This document shows positions 24,566 through 36,863 of a DNA stretch of 64,000 nt, piece after piece; within the stretch, counting starts at the first letter, position 1; every line of letters begins with the position of its first letter. The stretch is from Apostichopus japonicus (taxonomy: Eukaryota; Echinodermata; Holothuroidea; Aspidochirotida; Stichopodidae). Under the pieces are notes generated by a model that worked only from the letters and a program-made list of their open reading frames with translations, had not been told where the DNA came from and did not search any database. The DNA lies in contig NC_092582.1 in NCBI RefSeq assembly GCF_037975245.1, positions 8,558,501-8,622,500 of the forward strand, given 5' to 3'. The translations under genes were made by a program, and so were the position numbers.

Positions 24566-25906
24566 AAGGCTATGTGGGGTGCCTTTACCGCTGCGAATGG
24601 CCGTGTGATATTTCGTTCGCTCATACCTCCATTCGAGGTCGAGAAGCTTTAGTTGAACCGACAGACAGTGTTTCTCTGACATACATACATACCTTTGTAC
24701 ATACAAGTCAACGTAAAATGCATACTCAAATGTAAACAATGCATCGCTCAGTTATTGTAGCACCATCCATTTGTATATAGATCATTGGTGTTTATCAGCG
24801 TCCTTCGACGAATTTGCCGTTGAGTTAACTGTGTTGTTTCGTTACGACTTGTGTATACTGTATGCAAAGGCGGATCCAGGAATTTGAAGAGGGGGGGGGG
24901 GGTCCATATTTGGTTGGACCGTCTATCTAAGCGTATATAGCCCCACCATGATTGGGGCGAAGCGTACAAGAAAATTTTGAGCTTTAGGACACCCCCAGAT
25001 GGCAGAAATGGCACTCAAATTCCTTCAATACAACCATCTGAACTATGTCATTTCTACAAATTATATTCATTTAACCTGATCGTTACGATCTAGGAAACAG
25101 ACCTCCCCCAACCCTTATAAGAAACTATCATAGCTTGTACACGTTTTTTAGAAATTTTAAAACTTTGCCTGACAACCCTTCGGAAGGGAGCTCCCTCCCC
25201 CGCGCCCCTTCCCATGTGTAAGGAGGATTTATGATAATATCATACATGATTTTTGGCGGTTAGATGGCACAATATTGACACCGCATAACCAGGCGCGGTT
25301 CTAGGGGCCGTAGTTTGGGGAAGGGGGGGGGGACTAAAAGTTGATCTCTGATCTTACAAGTGACAATCCCGGGGTGCATGTGGAGGGGCGTACACGCGAC
25401 AATTTTCAAGTTTTTTTTTTTGTTGGGGGGGGGGGGTCAATTCATTTTGAGACCGACGAGCTTCTTTGAGACCGACTTTTACTGACGTGGCCTCAGCAGA
25501 TGGAAGCTAGGGAGAATATAATGTGCGCGCGAAAATTTTGCTTTTTCTTATTGGAAACTAGTGGAGTCTTAGTGGGCTTGTAACTGAAGGTTGATGAAGT
25601 CGGCGCCACTGGTTGGAGACCGACTTTAATCACTTGGTGACCGACTTCTGATTTGAATGGGGTCTCCCCCACCCCACCCCCACAACCCCGTATTTACACC
25701 CCTGTCAGCACTTGCCGACGTGCAACGAGCGCCGGAGGCGCGAGTTAACTATAGTCCGGGGGCATGTTTCCCAGGGAAATTTTGGTATTTTAGACGCCAA
25801 ATGACGCAATCTGATGCATTTGTAGAGAGTAATTTTCGGTCGAACGATGTACCGCCCACCCCATTGCACCCCCTGGGGAGGGGGGGAATTTTTGTATCGT
25901 ACATCA

Positions 25907-26092
25907 TGTACATTTACATAATGTACTACATACACGTACATTAATGTTTACATCATGTCCATTATTGTGTACATCATGTTCACTATTTGGTACATCATGT
26001 TCATAATATTATTTAGGACACTTAGGTGGGTACATCATGTTCACTTTTGGGTTCAGCATGTTCATTATTCGGGTACATCATGTTCATGTGTC
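25907..26092 (+). repeat. Degenerate tandem repeat (tacatcatgttca)
   Basis: Repeats of gtacatcatgttcattatt-like units of about 22-25 bp, progressively diverged, inside the element at 24207-27010. Confidence 0.75.
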
Positions 26093-26753
26093 TTACCCCA
26101 CTATAATCCACCCCTAAGAGGCCGGGGTGGGTCGGGTCGGTCCCAATCGGGTGGGGGGCGTGACCCGGGGTGGGGCTATCACCTGACCCAACCCGGAACA
26201 AAATGGCGCATGTCTAAAAATGGCGCCCATTGTGAATTAATTGGCGCCCCTATGCGTATTTAAATGGGGGGCACATGTTGCGGGCCCTTATTGCGGGCCA
26301 ATGCCTACGGGCCAGAGTCCTATCCGAGGCGGGACTTACTCCCAAGTACGGTGGCGTAGTCGGTTTTTCGAAATCTCGTCTGTGTGGCGCCCTATAGCGT
26401 CCCCAGTGATTAAATCGCCCCTATATTTTCAGGGATTGCTTTGATCGGCCTAAAGATCCCACCATTCGACTCCCCGTAGCCGAAAACCTATGGGAAAAAT
26501 ATTTCATTACTATTAGGGCTTGGGCCCCAGCGGCAGTGGTAATAAGGGCGCATCCCCATGGTGGAGAATGTGCGCCATGTTGTGCGCCCGTACGCCTGGC
26601 ACAGTCCGACTCAGAATTTAATGCTGAGTAACATGAAAAATCACCATCTTACTAGCATGTCGCATTTTCGAGTTATGGGCGAAAATGGATTTTGGCGAAA
26701 TGGGGGCGCACTCTGTTTTTTATGCAGCGGTAAAGGCACCCCACATAGCCTTT

Positions 26754-27003
26754 CTAGCGGACCTTTCGGTCTAGCGGACCTTCGATCTAGCGGACCTTCG
26801 GTCTAGCGGACCTTCGATCTAGCGGACCTTCTGTCTAGCGGACCTTCGGTCTAGCGGACCTTCTGTCTAGCGGACCTTCGGTCTAGCGGACCCTATATAT
26901 TCGATCTAGCGGACCCTCGACCTAGCGAACCTTCGATCTAGCGGATCTTCGGTCTAGCGGACCCTATATGTTCGATCTAGCGGACCTTCGATCTAGCGGA
27001 CCC
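26754..27003 (-). repeat. 16-bp tandem array (right end, inverted)
   Basis: About 15 units of the complement (ttcggtctagcggacc), including the same AT-containing variants as the left array (ccctatatattcgatctagc). It forms the other arm of the element's inverted ends. Confidence 0.95.
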
Positions 27004-27178
27004 GCAGTCTCGCACCACAACACAGTTGACTTGGTAATTTTATTGATCGGCCTCCATTTTCCCTCTGTTTCAATACGCTATGATGGCTACTTTTGTGTAG
27101 CTACTATACGGTGTCGTTCGAAGAATTATTAACTGCTATGCAGTGCGGTATTAAGTGGTATTTTTCCGTAAAACTCGG

Positions 27179-29198
27179 GTTCAACCGATTACATGATAAT
27201 CGGTATTTTCGATTACCGATTAGTTCCTGTGACAAATGGCCGATTACCGATTATTTCCTCATTTTCTTTGAACTGCCTTAAGTATGATTTAGTGTTATGC
27301 ATGATTACCAACTTCTAGGCCAAAAACAATCAAGATGTAAATGAACGACTTAACGTTTTACAGTAAAGATTAATGGAGCAGGTAACGAACACTGTAATAC
27401 ATACATGGGGCGTTGTACGTTTATAACGAGGAGTTGCAATATTGCAATCCCGCCACAGCACATCTAAGCTACTCGCTCGCCCCAAACCGCTCTGAAAAAC
27501 TTTCCGTTGCTTGCAAGTGAAGTTTTTTTCTTGTCGCTACAAAATGCAGACAGTTATAAAACGTGATACCTTGCTATCTTGTATCTAGACTTGAGATGCC
27601 CGTCACTGCTATGTACACTGTGTTGTGGGTATTGGCCATAGCTGTTTGTATTGACTGTACACTAGTGTCTACTTACCGACGGTAGCAAGCTGTGTGTGTA
27701 TTTTCTGGGATCGATGGTGGTGTATAACACTTCTGTTACACGCTATTCCAAACTAGGTCAGATTACCGGCATGAGACGTTTCTTTATGCGCGAGTCTTCA
27801 CACCCTTTAATGAAAGTGCTGTACAGACTACAGAAGGGGAGAAATAGTAGCCATTGGCTTCTACGAAATGAAAAATAAAGAAGAAATTAAGGAAAGCTTT
27901 TACAACTGGTATTATAACCATTATCAGTGTTGCATCTCCAACGTAAATAAAGTGAAAAGTATATCGCACGGAATAAAATTTTCGTTATTTCGTTAGCTAA
28001 ATATATAATCTGATATGAAATATAATGTGTACAAGTAAGGTGGCCTGACGTTTCGATCCTAGCAGGATCGAAACGTCCGGCCAACTTACTTTAACACATA
28101 TTCTAATGCAGGCCCTTTAGTGGATAAAAAGTTTGCTAAAAGTTTTCTTTTGTTATGAAAAATAAAACAATCCCGAACGTTTGCTTCAAGTTTTCAATGA
28201 TTGCCGACTTCCGATCGAACGTTGTTTCAAACGATAATACACAATAAGTCAATGGCGCTTCTCCATTGAGAAGTCACACACTAAAGTCCCATTGACTTTG
28301 TCGCGCGTGTCGCTGGAAATCAGACATGCTTTTAGTCGGTTGCGGTAAGGTGTTTAGTTACTGTAAGGGTGTCATTTTAGCACGTATATATGGTACATGC
28401 GGGTAGGAAACAAAGTAGCTTCGGGTTTTTCGCAAAAATTTGCGTAAGAATGTTTGCCTAATCACAAAATACTGTGATGGAGTAGAACTACTGAGGACTG
28501 TCGCCAAACATGTTAAGGGATATTTAGGAGTATTTGGGGCCTTGATTTTCATCATGTTATGCAATTTGTAAAATCTTGGGCGCATTTTCAAACTGAACAA
28601 TTATGAAGCTCAACCGTTCTCTAGCCAGACTAGCCTAATGAACGTAGAACTCACAATGAACAAAGCCTAATGTTATTGTTTTCACTTTCCAGTTTTCACC
28701 TACGGTGAAACGGCCAAAGTGGTTCAAAGGTATATTAATTTGGTTTTTATATTTAGTCGAGACAATAAATCTTTCTTATCAATCGTTAAACATGATAACA
28801 GGTGGTTTTGTTAGATATGCAAGAAGCGAAGTGAAAAAAAATAATTACGTCGTCACCCTAAGCTTATCGCGGGTATACTGTATGATGTTAACTGCTAAAA
28901 TTGGATAGTATATTGAACAGCATTAGTATAACTCGCGTGAGGGACTTGCGATACCGTTACACGGTAGATTAGCACACTTTTCCCGGCTATGAATAGCATT
29001 GAATCGAATGATCTACATTTTTCTCCCGTTGTGGTTGTGGTGAATCAAAAGCGTGGAAAAAATACAATCCTTTATGTGAAACGTATAATAATCGGTTATA
29101 AATAATCGGTAGCGAAATGGATTTAGCCGATGCCGATTATTTACCGATTGTCTGATAATCGGCCCGATGCCGATTATCTAACCGATAATCGGTCGAAC
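27179..29198. mobile_element. Probable DNA transposon with CCGATTATCGG-rich ends
   Basis: The left end (gttcaaccgattacatgata) and the complement of the right end (gttcgaccgattatcggtta) match, and both ends carry clusters of CCGATTA / TAATCGG words (27179-27260 and 29090-29198). The interior has no recognisable transposase. I found no convincing target duplication, so the borders are approximate. A short palindrome (28025-28099) lies within it. Confidence 0.55.
28025..28099. repeat. 75-bp near-perfect palindrome
   Basis: The two halves pair around a 3-base loop (AGC), with a core stem gacgtttcgatcct / aggatcgaaacgtc extended by ggcc, aagtaagg / cttactt and outer atgtgt / acacat, with only a few mismatches. 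It could be a minimal palindromic transposon or a cruciform-forming site. Confidence 0.85.
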
Positions 29199-29704
29199 AC
29201 TAGTACTAACGTGCACTACAAACATAATAGTTGTAGAATTATAATGATTGAACTGTTACCAAACTATTCTTAGTCCCTTAACATTTCTTAATAAATTGTA
29301 ATTCATTAGTAAGTTTTTGTAGTATTTATTTTTTGGGCAAGTTTGGGCGAACGGGACTCTTAAGCTCATAAGTTGACTCTACCCCCCCCCTCCCCCTCCG
29401 TTTAATCATAGTTAGTGGAACGGTCCCACACAAAAAATAACAGAATCATTAAAAGAATCAAGCAACGACTTGTAACTATACAATGGACACAACCATTTAA
29501 TAATAAAGTGTGATTGATATTACAGTCTCTACGGAGTTTCCAACTAATCTATCATTAGCTGCGACCTGGAGCGCTAGCCATAGTGCCGCAGAGGAAAGTA
29601 AGAACAGGCCTTGCTCAAGATTAATACCGCGTTTAAACGAACAGTTGTTTACAGTCTTACCATTGCGTAACTGATGACCCGCATCGCGTATAAACGTACG
29701 GTAT

Positions 29705-30540
29705 GCGTGATTTTTTTTCCCAGGATGGTTGTGGGTAATTAACATAAAGTAGGCGTGCCGCTATACTGGCAGATATCCTCAAAAAGGAAAGGTAAATAGC
29801 GCCATTCTAATTGTGCTCCTATGGCAACAGAGGTTATTTACCATAGTGTTCGTACGTGAATTGATATAACACTGGAAACATCTAGGCCGTGTACGTACGC
29901 GTGTGAAAAGACCGTACAAGATCATTTCTCCGCAAAAGGCTAGGGTTACCAGTGATGGAATTTCTTACGTTTTCTATAAACTGACTTAGAGGAACCTTAT
30001 CTTTGGTTTGAAATTACATCTTTGACATACTTAACAATATCTGCTTAGTTACAATAACTACTTGGCCGTAAAGTTGGCCTTTGTCAACTTTGGGGCATTT
30101 CGAATTCTTTTTAGCCTGAGGAGTGAGGACCGGTGTTATTTGTTGCATAAGGACTTTCCTTACGTTCTAAAGCAAGTACCAAAGAATCATCAGTCTTTGT
30201 TCCTGTCTTTGTTCCTGTCTTTGTTCCTGCCCATATCCATACGATGCCCATATCCAGTCGAAGTACGTGTGATTCGCACTAGCCTTATAATAAGTCATAT
30301 AGGCTAGGCTAGTACAGTGCATGCACGCGATATCCAAGTTGTTGTGTGATGTACGAAGCATGGTACGGTATTTGTAACAATAGCAGTACAGTATTTATAT
30401 AGCAGTAATGTATTTGTAACAATAGTACAGTGCATAGGTCATACCAAACTTTCCTGAAGTCCTACTGCACATGTGCACTGTTTGAGACACGCCTCCTTTA
30501 TGGTAATTACCCACAACCATCCTGGGAAAAAAAATCACGC
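29705..30540. mobile_element. Mutator-like non-autonomous element 1
   Basis: Inverted ends of about 55 bp beginning GCGTGATTTTTTTTCCC and containing aggatggttgtgggtaatt, flanked by a perfect 9-bp direct repeat GTACGGTAT (29696-29704 and 30541-30549). A 9-bp target duplication is characteristic of the Mutator superfamily. No transposase in the 836 bp; a 12-bp unit (tctttgttcctg) is repeated three times at 30194-30229. Confidence 0.82.
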
Positions 30541-30550
30541 GTACGGTATA

Positions 30551-30587
30551 ACCAGGGAGTTGTTATGTTCCAAAACAACTCCCTGGT
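30551..30587. repeat. Hairpin between the two Mutator-like elements
   Basis: Perfect 14-bp stem (accagggagttgtt / aacaactccctggt) with a 9-base loop, starting just after the target duplication of element 1. Function unknown; it is far from any exon end, so a terminator role is not suggested. Confidence 0.8.
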
Positions 30588-30663
30588 ATAACATTTGGAC
30601 TGTGTGATAGTATCGGCCTAGCTGGGTTTAAGGTTGAATATGTAATGAACATGTACTCGGGGA

Positions 30664-31539
30664 GCGATTTTTTTTCCCAAACAGGTTTGCAATTGTGTGT
30701 AAATAGTCGCTCATGATTGGTCGGAAAAGTTACGTCATAACAATAGAAACCTTCGGCTTCGGTCAGCTTGCGAGTCTACAAGCCTCCATGGCTTCTTTCG
30801 CGAGTTCCTGCTTGCGGGAAGATCACATATACATACATACATACATACATACCTTCACTTCGAGGTTATCAAAATGTCTGCATCCATTCGTTGCAACGAA
30901 GATATACCCGTTCAAAGTTACCCGCAGCTTTTTGTAAATATATGTAGATGTGTTTGGAATTGGTTTAGACATATTGAGCACACTAGTATTGTATGATCGA
31001 AGAATTGTATGAAGGCATTAATCGATAACATCGCACAGGGGTACATAACACTTGCGCTGTAGGCCTATATGTGTATTATAACTGTGTACACAGTGCAGTG
31101 ACGGAAATATATCATACTGTACCGTCAAGGCTTCATAATTGACGCACCCTCGTAATTGACGCACCTTCAAATATTACTAGCTCAACGATACAGCAGGCCA
31201 CCTAAACTTTGAGCAGTCAAACAGAGTCACATATTTTATGAGTTTGAGTCCATTTCAGGTATATGCTGATCAAATTGTGTTTTTTTTAAAGCTTTTAACA
31301 CCCTCCCCCAGTTTTGCGCATTCTTGGAAATTGGAATCTTATACTCCCTTAAAATAATCAAAATTACCTCAATATGATAACACTACTCTCTGGGACCTGA
31401 CCTGTCTGAGCTTAGAGGTTCAGAGCATAGCAAACAACATCCAAAGTCAAGCGATGGTCATTATTGATGCTGACGTCACGAGCAATCTGATTGGCTGAAA
31501 ACTCCGTAATTGCAAACCTGTTTGGGGAAAAAAATTCGC
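30664..31539. mobile_element. Mutator-like non-autonomous element 2
   Basis: Inverted ends GCGATTTTTTTTCCC... and GCGAATTTTTTTCCCC... sharing aaacaggtttgcaatt, flanked by ACTCGGGGA (30655-30663) and ACCCGGGGA (31540-31548), 8 of 9 identical. The outermost bases resemble those of element 1, suggesting related families. No transposase seen. An (ATAC)n tract lies at about 30829-30852. Confidence 0.75.
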
Positions 31540-31548
31540 ACCCGGGGA

Positions 31549-32910
31549 CCGACCGAACTGCGGAGACGAGTACCCGTTTCCAATATTTGGGACTGGTCCT
31601 ATATAACTAAATCCCTATCCCCCTCTCTCCTCCCCACCCACCGGTCCCCCAAAACAACAGAAATGACATAACCCTATTATTATAACCACTCTCACTCCGG
31701 GGTGAAAAAGAATTAGCGCATAAGTAATCAACCTCTGATCTGAAATTTCAAACCATGAAATATGTAACCAATATTACTTCCATAATATCCACTGCTCTAT
31801 ATGAGAAATAGGTAAGGGTGATTTGGCAAATTTAACTCCTCTAACCAACTTTATTAATAATTCACACGATACATACTGCAAATGGTTCAATAAGGTTTCC
31901 AAAATAGTGACTCGATCAGGACAAACAGGCACAGATGAACATCTAACCGATTCACATTGCCATATTCACAATGTAATATTTATGTGCAAAAACAAAATAA
32001 ATGAATGAATGAAAATGGAGACTATAACGTTGATTGTGTTCAAAATACGTCACTATTTAAAATCTTTCTAACACTGTGCTAGCACGGGAACTGCATATCT
32101 GCTGCCACCTACTATCGAAACTTTCAAGTCGGATGAGTCTTGAAAGTACATCAATTATGTCTAGTTTAAAAGGGGATCCTCCTCTGTGAAAACTCTTTTA
32201 TGGTCAACACGAAGATGTTGTCAAATTCCCAGCGCTGGCCTAGTCGTCCATATATTGCTGTATTTTTTAATTTGACTCATTCAGTAACTATTACAATTTT
32301 TGAAGTGATTTTGCATTTTTTGAATTTGTATAAATTGAAACATCGATATGTATTTCTGTGTAAAATTAAAAACAAAACTTGCAGCTAATGATGTGCAGTC
32401 TACATTTAATTAGTTTTTTTACAAAGTTACGTAGCATTTTGCTGTTCTTTTTGTCAAATGAAATAGTCCACGTTACCATAAATGTTAACAATCGAGGCGT
32501 ATGTTAAGTTAGAACAGACATAAAGACAAGGATTAAATAACACATGATTTGTACCGTACACGTTTATAATACCTTGTAAACGTATAAGTTCATGTCATAT
32601 GCATCTAATGAGCTGGTATAATGGTATGTATACTAGATTAGGCAGTACTTCCCAATTTTGAAAAGTATGGTTGTTTCTCTAAACCTAAAAAAGTGGTACA
32701 ACAATGGAACCTCTATACACAAACAGGAAACCTAAAACACGATTTTTATAAGAAATACATAAGTTCTGACCAAATTTGTTTTTGTAATATGTTTGTTTAA
32801 TTTATGTGGACTACTTATTATTTGCTGTCTATCGTCATTTGTTTATTTTTTGTTGATTTTATTTTTAAATAGTACACCTTACATGATGATTACTTTGCTT
32901 CTTTCCACAG
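31549..32910 (+). other. Intron sequence, no gene seen
   Basis: AT-rich, with the pyrimidine tract and acceptor (cttctttccacag) of the next NLR exon at its end. Short frames here have no splice context or recognisable similarity. Confidence 0.35.
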
Positions 32911-32987
32911 GATTGTGGTTCAAAATCTGCCAGGCTCTATTCCAATTGAACTGATTCCATCGTCTTTGAAATCAAGGAATGTGAAAG
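32911..32987 (+). CDS. NLR gene A, exon 4 (second LRR-region exon)
   Basis: Acceptor ends at 32910 and a donor (GTATTG) begins at 32988. The first base completes the Arg codon left open by the LRR exon, and 25 codons follow: IVVQNLPGSIPIELIPSSL then KSRNVK, plus one base. The phase continuity (2 in, 1 out) and the continuation of the pattern LKELR|IVVQNLPGSIP, as at the end of a leucine-rich repeat, support it. The donor is weaker than the others in the model. Confidence 0.6.
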
Positions 32988-35193
32988 GTATTGGTAATTA
33001 ATGAAGTTGAGTAAGAAATTAGAGATAATTCATCGGTGGTCTGGTGTTAGTAAATATAAATTAACAGCTCTGAATAGCAAAGCTTGTCCACCTTCGTGTA
33101 TAAAGCCAAAGATAACGAACAGAGATATCAACCCCGCTACACTTTCCCTATTGATAATAATTCCCTACTGCACATCAGCCTCGATCTATTTTTTATATCT
33201 TAATTTGTTTCTGCAAATGTAGCATTTATTTGCTCGTAGCAGTACAAATACTATTAGAAGGGAAACTGATATTGTAGTGTGACAGGTTATATATTAAAAT
33301 TATAATAACATTTAAGGTCGAATGTTACGTGTGAGTGCAACGGACTAACCTTCTTCATTGGACCTACGTATGGAGATCATGAAGACTTATTCGTAGGCTC
33401 CAAAATGAGTACGAAAGCTTACAAAGAGCATTACTTTGACCAGTTACACATATTATAAAACGGTAACTACTGCTGAAAATTACTGTTTGTACATTAGGCA
33501 TACTAACGGTTTGACGAGAAACTATCCGTGAAAATGGGTAAAAGGGAAGAAATAATGGTGTCATATTCTCTGTATTTTTCGTCAAAACGTCAACAGCCCC
33601 CTCCTTTGTTTCAGAAAGTCCCCTTCCCATGATTAACTTTATCCGAGGAAGGAGGTAAAATATGTATTGTTTCCTCTTCGGCAAAACTCCCAAAATGAAA
33701 AGAGAAGCGTTAGGCACACTGAATACAATCCTTCCAAATTGACGGATTCGATAAACTTACCATTTTGACAAGATGTACACTAAGCGCAACAAAGGGTATT
33801 GCCATTTTGCAAATATTATTAATATTCAACTTTTTATGTTTTGTTTTCAAAATCTTACAAACATGGCAATTTTCATATTTTTCATAATTTTATTCACAAT
33901 GTTTGTGTTTCTCCGGACAGCGATCATTTTCCGATTTGTTAAGAAAGTACATATGTGCAAACGGTCATTTTTACTGAGATTATTGTCACACTTTATTAGA
34001 TCTGTCAAAACTATTATTTTAAGATTTTAATCGTCAGATACATCAGTGAATCAAGTTTTGGGATCTTCCCCAGCTCTCCCTGTTTATATAAATGCGTTAT
34101 TATTCTTTACAGTTCTTGCTATCAGTCAATGTAAACATACCTTTGACCTACTCTAATGTGAACGTGTTTATAAGTATAGTGAGTGTGTAGTTTAATGATA
34201 AAGCACATTAATTCAGGCTAATACGCCTAACGCTTAGTTGTCGCTGAAGAATTTAAATAATGAGCTGACTAAAGAACAAATTAGTAGAGTCACAACAAAA
34301 ACAGATTTTTGAAGTTGGTCAGAACTTGTACCCCCCCCCAAAAAAAAAAAAAAAAAACACATTGAGTATTATGAACAATAAAAAAGAAAATAAGATTGTA
34401 ATCGAACAAACTGAGACACCGAAAAAGATATTTCACCAACTGAAGGTTACTCAGAGAGCGATTAATGGATTGATTCGATCCTCAACATTTCGTATACCAG
34501 ACACTTTCAATGAACGCCTAAGGGCATGTAAAATGCAACTTTTAAAATTTAACTTCAGTTGTTCATAATTATTATTATTTTTTTTTTGCAAAGCTAATTG
34601 AAATCATCATATTGAATAGCACTGAAAACTCGACTTAAAAAAAGATAATTTTAGTAAAGTACGTCTAATTCTCTAAGACGACCGTCGATTGAAACAAAAT
34701 ATTCAAAATTGTTGAATCAAATTAACCGACGTACTATTTTCTATCTAATTTAAAAAAGATGATTTCTCTCTTCAAAGATATAGTAATAAACACTTTTTTG
34801 TTTCTTGCGGCAATCTTTCCGGTTACCATGAGCTCGGTGTTTTATGGGCTAATTCATTTATCAGTTATATAGTGATCGGTATACTATTTATGACGTCATA
34901 ATAATTATGAACTGACCATGCAGTAATAATTTCATTGTACGGATGAAGTATTACTATTGAGGATGAGTAACTGCATTAACAGGTCATAGCCCGGGATGAC
35001 CATCATTCGACAAGAATGAACATTTAAATGTAAATCAACGGCAAAGTTTAGTGTTATGGAATGTACTAACACCTTTACTATTGGTATGTGCTGATGTGAA
35101 TATGTCTGTGGAAAGCAGCCTAGTTCGTCTAGTATTTGATGTCAGTCCGGATCTGTCAGACTGACAAACTCTTGTTTTCATTTCGTTCTTCAG
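32988..35193 (+). other. Intron, no gene seen
   Basis: AT-rich. A minus-strand frame of 117 codons at 33364-33717 matches no family I know. The acceptor for the next exon (cgttcttcag) ends at 35193. Confidence 0.35.
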
Positions 35194-35246
35194 TGTATCA
35201 CTATAACAGAGGTAATCGATTGAATATCCAGACCGGTGAATGGCAG
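35194..35246 (+). CDS. NLR gene A, exon 5
   Basis: A 53-nt exon between a good acceptor and a consensus donor (GTAAGA at 35247). Entered in phase 1 it completes a Val codon and gives 17 residues, YHYNRGNRLNIQTGEWQ, leaving phase 0. The fit of both phases with the flanking exons is the main evidence. No domain is recognised in so short a segment. Confidence 0.55.
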
Positions 35247-36806
35247 GTAAGATATCATACATGTTTCTGTTATTTTTCTTCTTCATATACTACAGCTGTC
35301 GGCAGATATTATGTGTTACGTTTTCCTTAAATTTTGGAACTATGATTATTAATGAGTTAATGTGAGTTGGATTAAATATCTCTTTTAAAGGATATAGTAT
35401 CGATCTATTTGAAAAGTCAAAATTAATTTAAGAAAAATCCTGTTTGTTCATTTGCCAATACTGTTTGCACTGTTAATACATGCTAAGAGTATACAGTTCA
35501 GTTCTCTGCTGTGGTTTTCTATGATATATGATATCAATACTTGTCACATATAAGACTGTGTGTGATATCTATAGAAACTTAATATAAATGTTAATTTGCT
35601 CCCTGACTGGCTTAAATCTTTATCATAGGAAATGTTATAAATGGATGGTCACTATCTTAGGGCTGGATGGTTCAGTTTGCTGAGGTCACTGGTTAGAATC
35701 CAAGTGGATACTGTATTAAGGTTGCTGTTTCAAACATCTGTTGATTGTTTAAATATTTCAGACTCAATTTCTTATTTATTAATTGCTTATACATAATAAG
35801 TTTGTTAGAGAGAAACTGTACCTAAATATATTTACTTCGGATGTTTCATTAATGGCTGATAATTCGTAATTACAGAGCAGATTCTTTGACTTAGGATTTT
35901 TTTTTTTAAATTTCGAGTGACTGAATCACTTCTAAATAATCGCATTTCAAACAGTTTGTTTTGTTGATTATCTAAACGATCCGTGACATCGTTAACATCT
36001 ATATTTTCAATTTCCGAGAACATCAACATGTTAACCCATTCCTCGTGACAAGCTTATTTTATAATTTTGAAGTAACTGCAAATGCCAAGCAATATTCTAG
36101 CCAAACTCTCGCTATTTACCGGTATAATAGAGAGTAAACCTCGTAGAGTATTAAAACTGTTAACAATCACTTCAATTTGTTTAGTTCTTTAGCTTTACTT
36201 GTTTTTGACATTTTCTGTCATTTCCGTTCTTTCTTGTATGTTTTATTTCCTTTTGTGTATTTTTACTTTTTTCAGGTAATATTTTTTTTATAAAGGGCCT
36301 ATCTATTGCGAGCATGTATTTACCCACTCAGGGATATAATAAAGTTGAAATGATGTCAAATCACATCAAATCGAACGTTGGATACCGATGAAATCGTGTT
36401 TCCCAAACACACTGTATTTTGTTTCATTGACGGCACACAAATTCATTGATCTGTTAATCTTGGTCTTCGATTCACTCATATTAGTCAGATGTTCTGTGAA
36501 ATAGGGAAACCAAGAAGGAATCGGCGGTTGTTCTTGGAGACATGAAAACTAATTTGACTCGATAAATGATTCCCATATGTCTGTGCAAATTCACTTTTTA
36601 ATTAACTACTTTAATATCTTCTTCTTTTTCAGAACATGGCTAAAAATAAACCTCTCTTGATCATGGATGGCATTATGAAATATCACTTTTGTGGATGTCA
36701 AGGCGATATTTGTTAAGCAAACTAACAATGTTGTTGCATTTGTTATTTATAATGCGATGTTAACTTCATATTTATTATCTTTCATCCTCTATTCATCCTC
36801 TCACAG
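35247..36806 (+). other. Intron with a tRNA-like fragment
   Basis: Non-coding apart from the fragment at 35661-35702. An acceptor-like site ends at 36632, followed by an open stretch ending in TAA at 36716; no donor follows, so it is not used in the model. Confidence 0.35.
35661..35702 (+). repeat. Deleted tRNA-like (SINE head) fragment
   Basis: Shares ggctgga-gg-tcagtt and gaggtcactggtt-gaatcc with the tRNA-like sequence at 42286-42360, with the middle (anticodon arm) deleted. Likely a relic of a tRNA-derived repeat. Confidence 0.6.
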
Positions 36807-36863
36807 CATGAGGACAGTGACTACTTCAAGCAGCTCGATGAAGCAGCAACTAAGACTCAACAA
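36807..36863 (+). CDS. NLR gene A, exon 6
   Basis: 57 nt, phase 0 at both ends, between acceptor ctctcacag and donor GTAAGT; it encodes HEDSDYFKQLDEAATKTQQ. Hydrophilic, probably helical tail of the protein. Being symmetrical it could be skipped without a frameshift. Confidence 0.6.

Larger units (their letters stand above)
24207..27010. mobile_element. Element with tandem-repeat inverted ends, 2.8 kb
   Basis: Two arrays of a 16-bp unit (ggtccgctagaccgaa, with T/C variants at one site) lie in opposite orientation at 24214-24565 and 26754-27003. Just inside each lies the same roughly 30-bp block inverted (24564-24594 and 26724-26757, containing ggctatgtggggtgcc). A perfect 8-bp direct repeat CGCACCAC flanks the whole (24199-24206 and 27011-27018), as expected of a target duplication. 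The interior has no transposase but holds G runs, hAT-like relics and a short tandem repeat (25907-26092). Inverted ends made of tandem repeats recall fold-back elements; the family is unassigned. Confidence 0.8.

Noticed and set aside
33364-33717. 117-codon minus-strand frame
   Set aside because: No recognised motif and no clear splice sites in phase; kept only as a note.
36633-36716. Acceptor followed by a 27-codon open stretch ending in TAA
   Set aside because: Would be an alternative last exon, but no donor or polyadenylation signal supports it, and the symmetrical exons 6 and 7 fit the model better.
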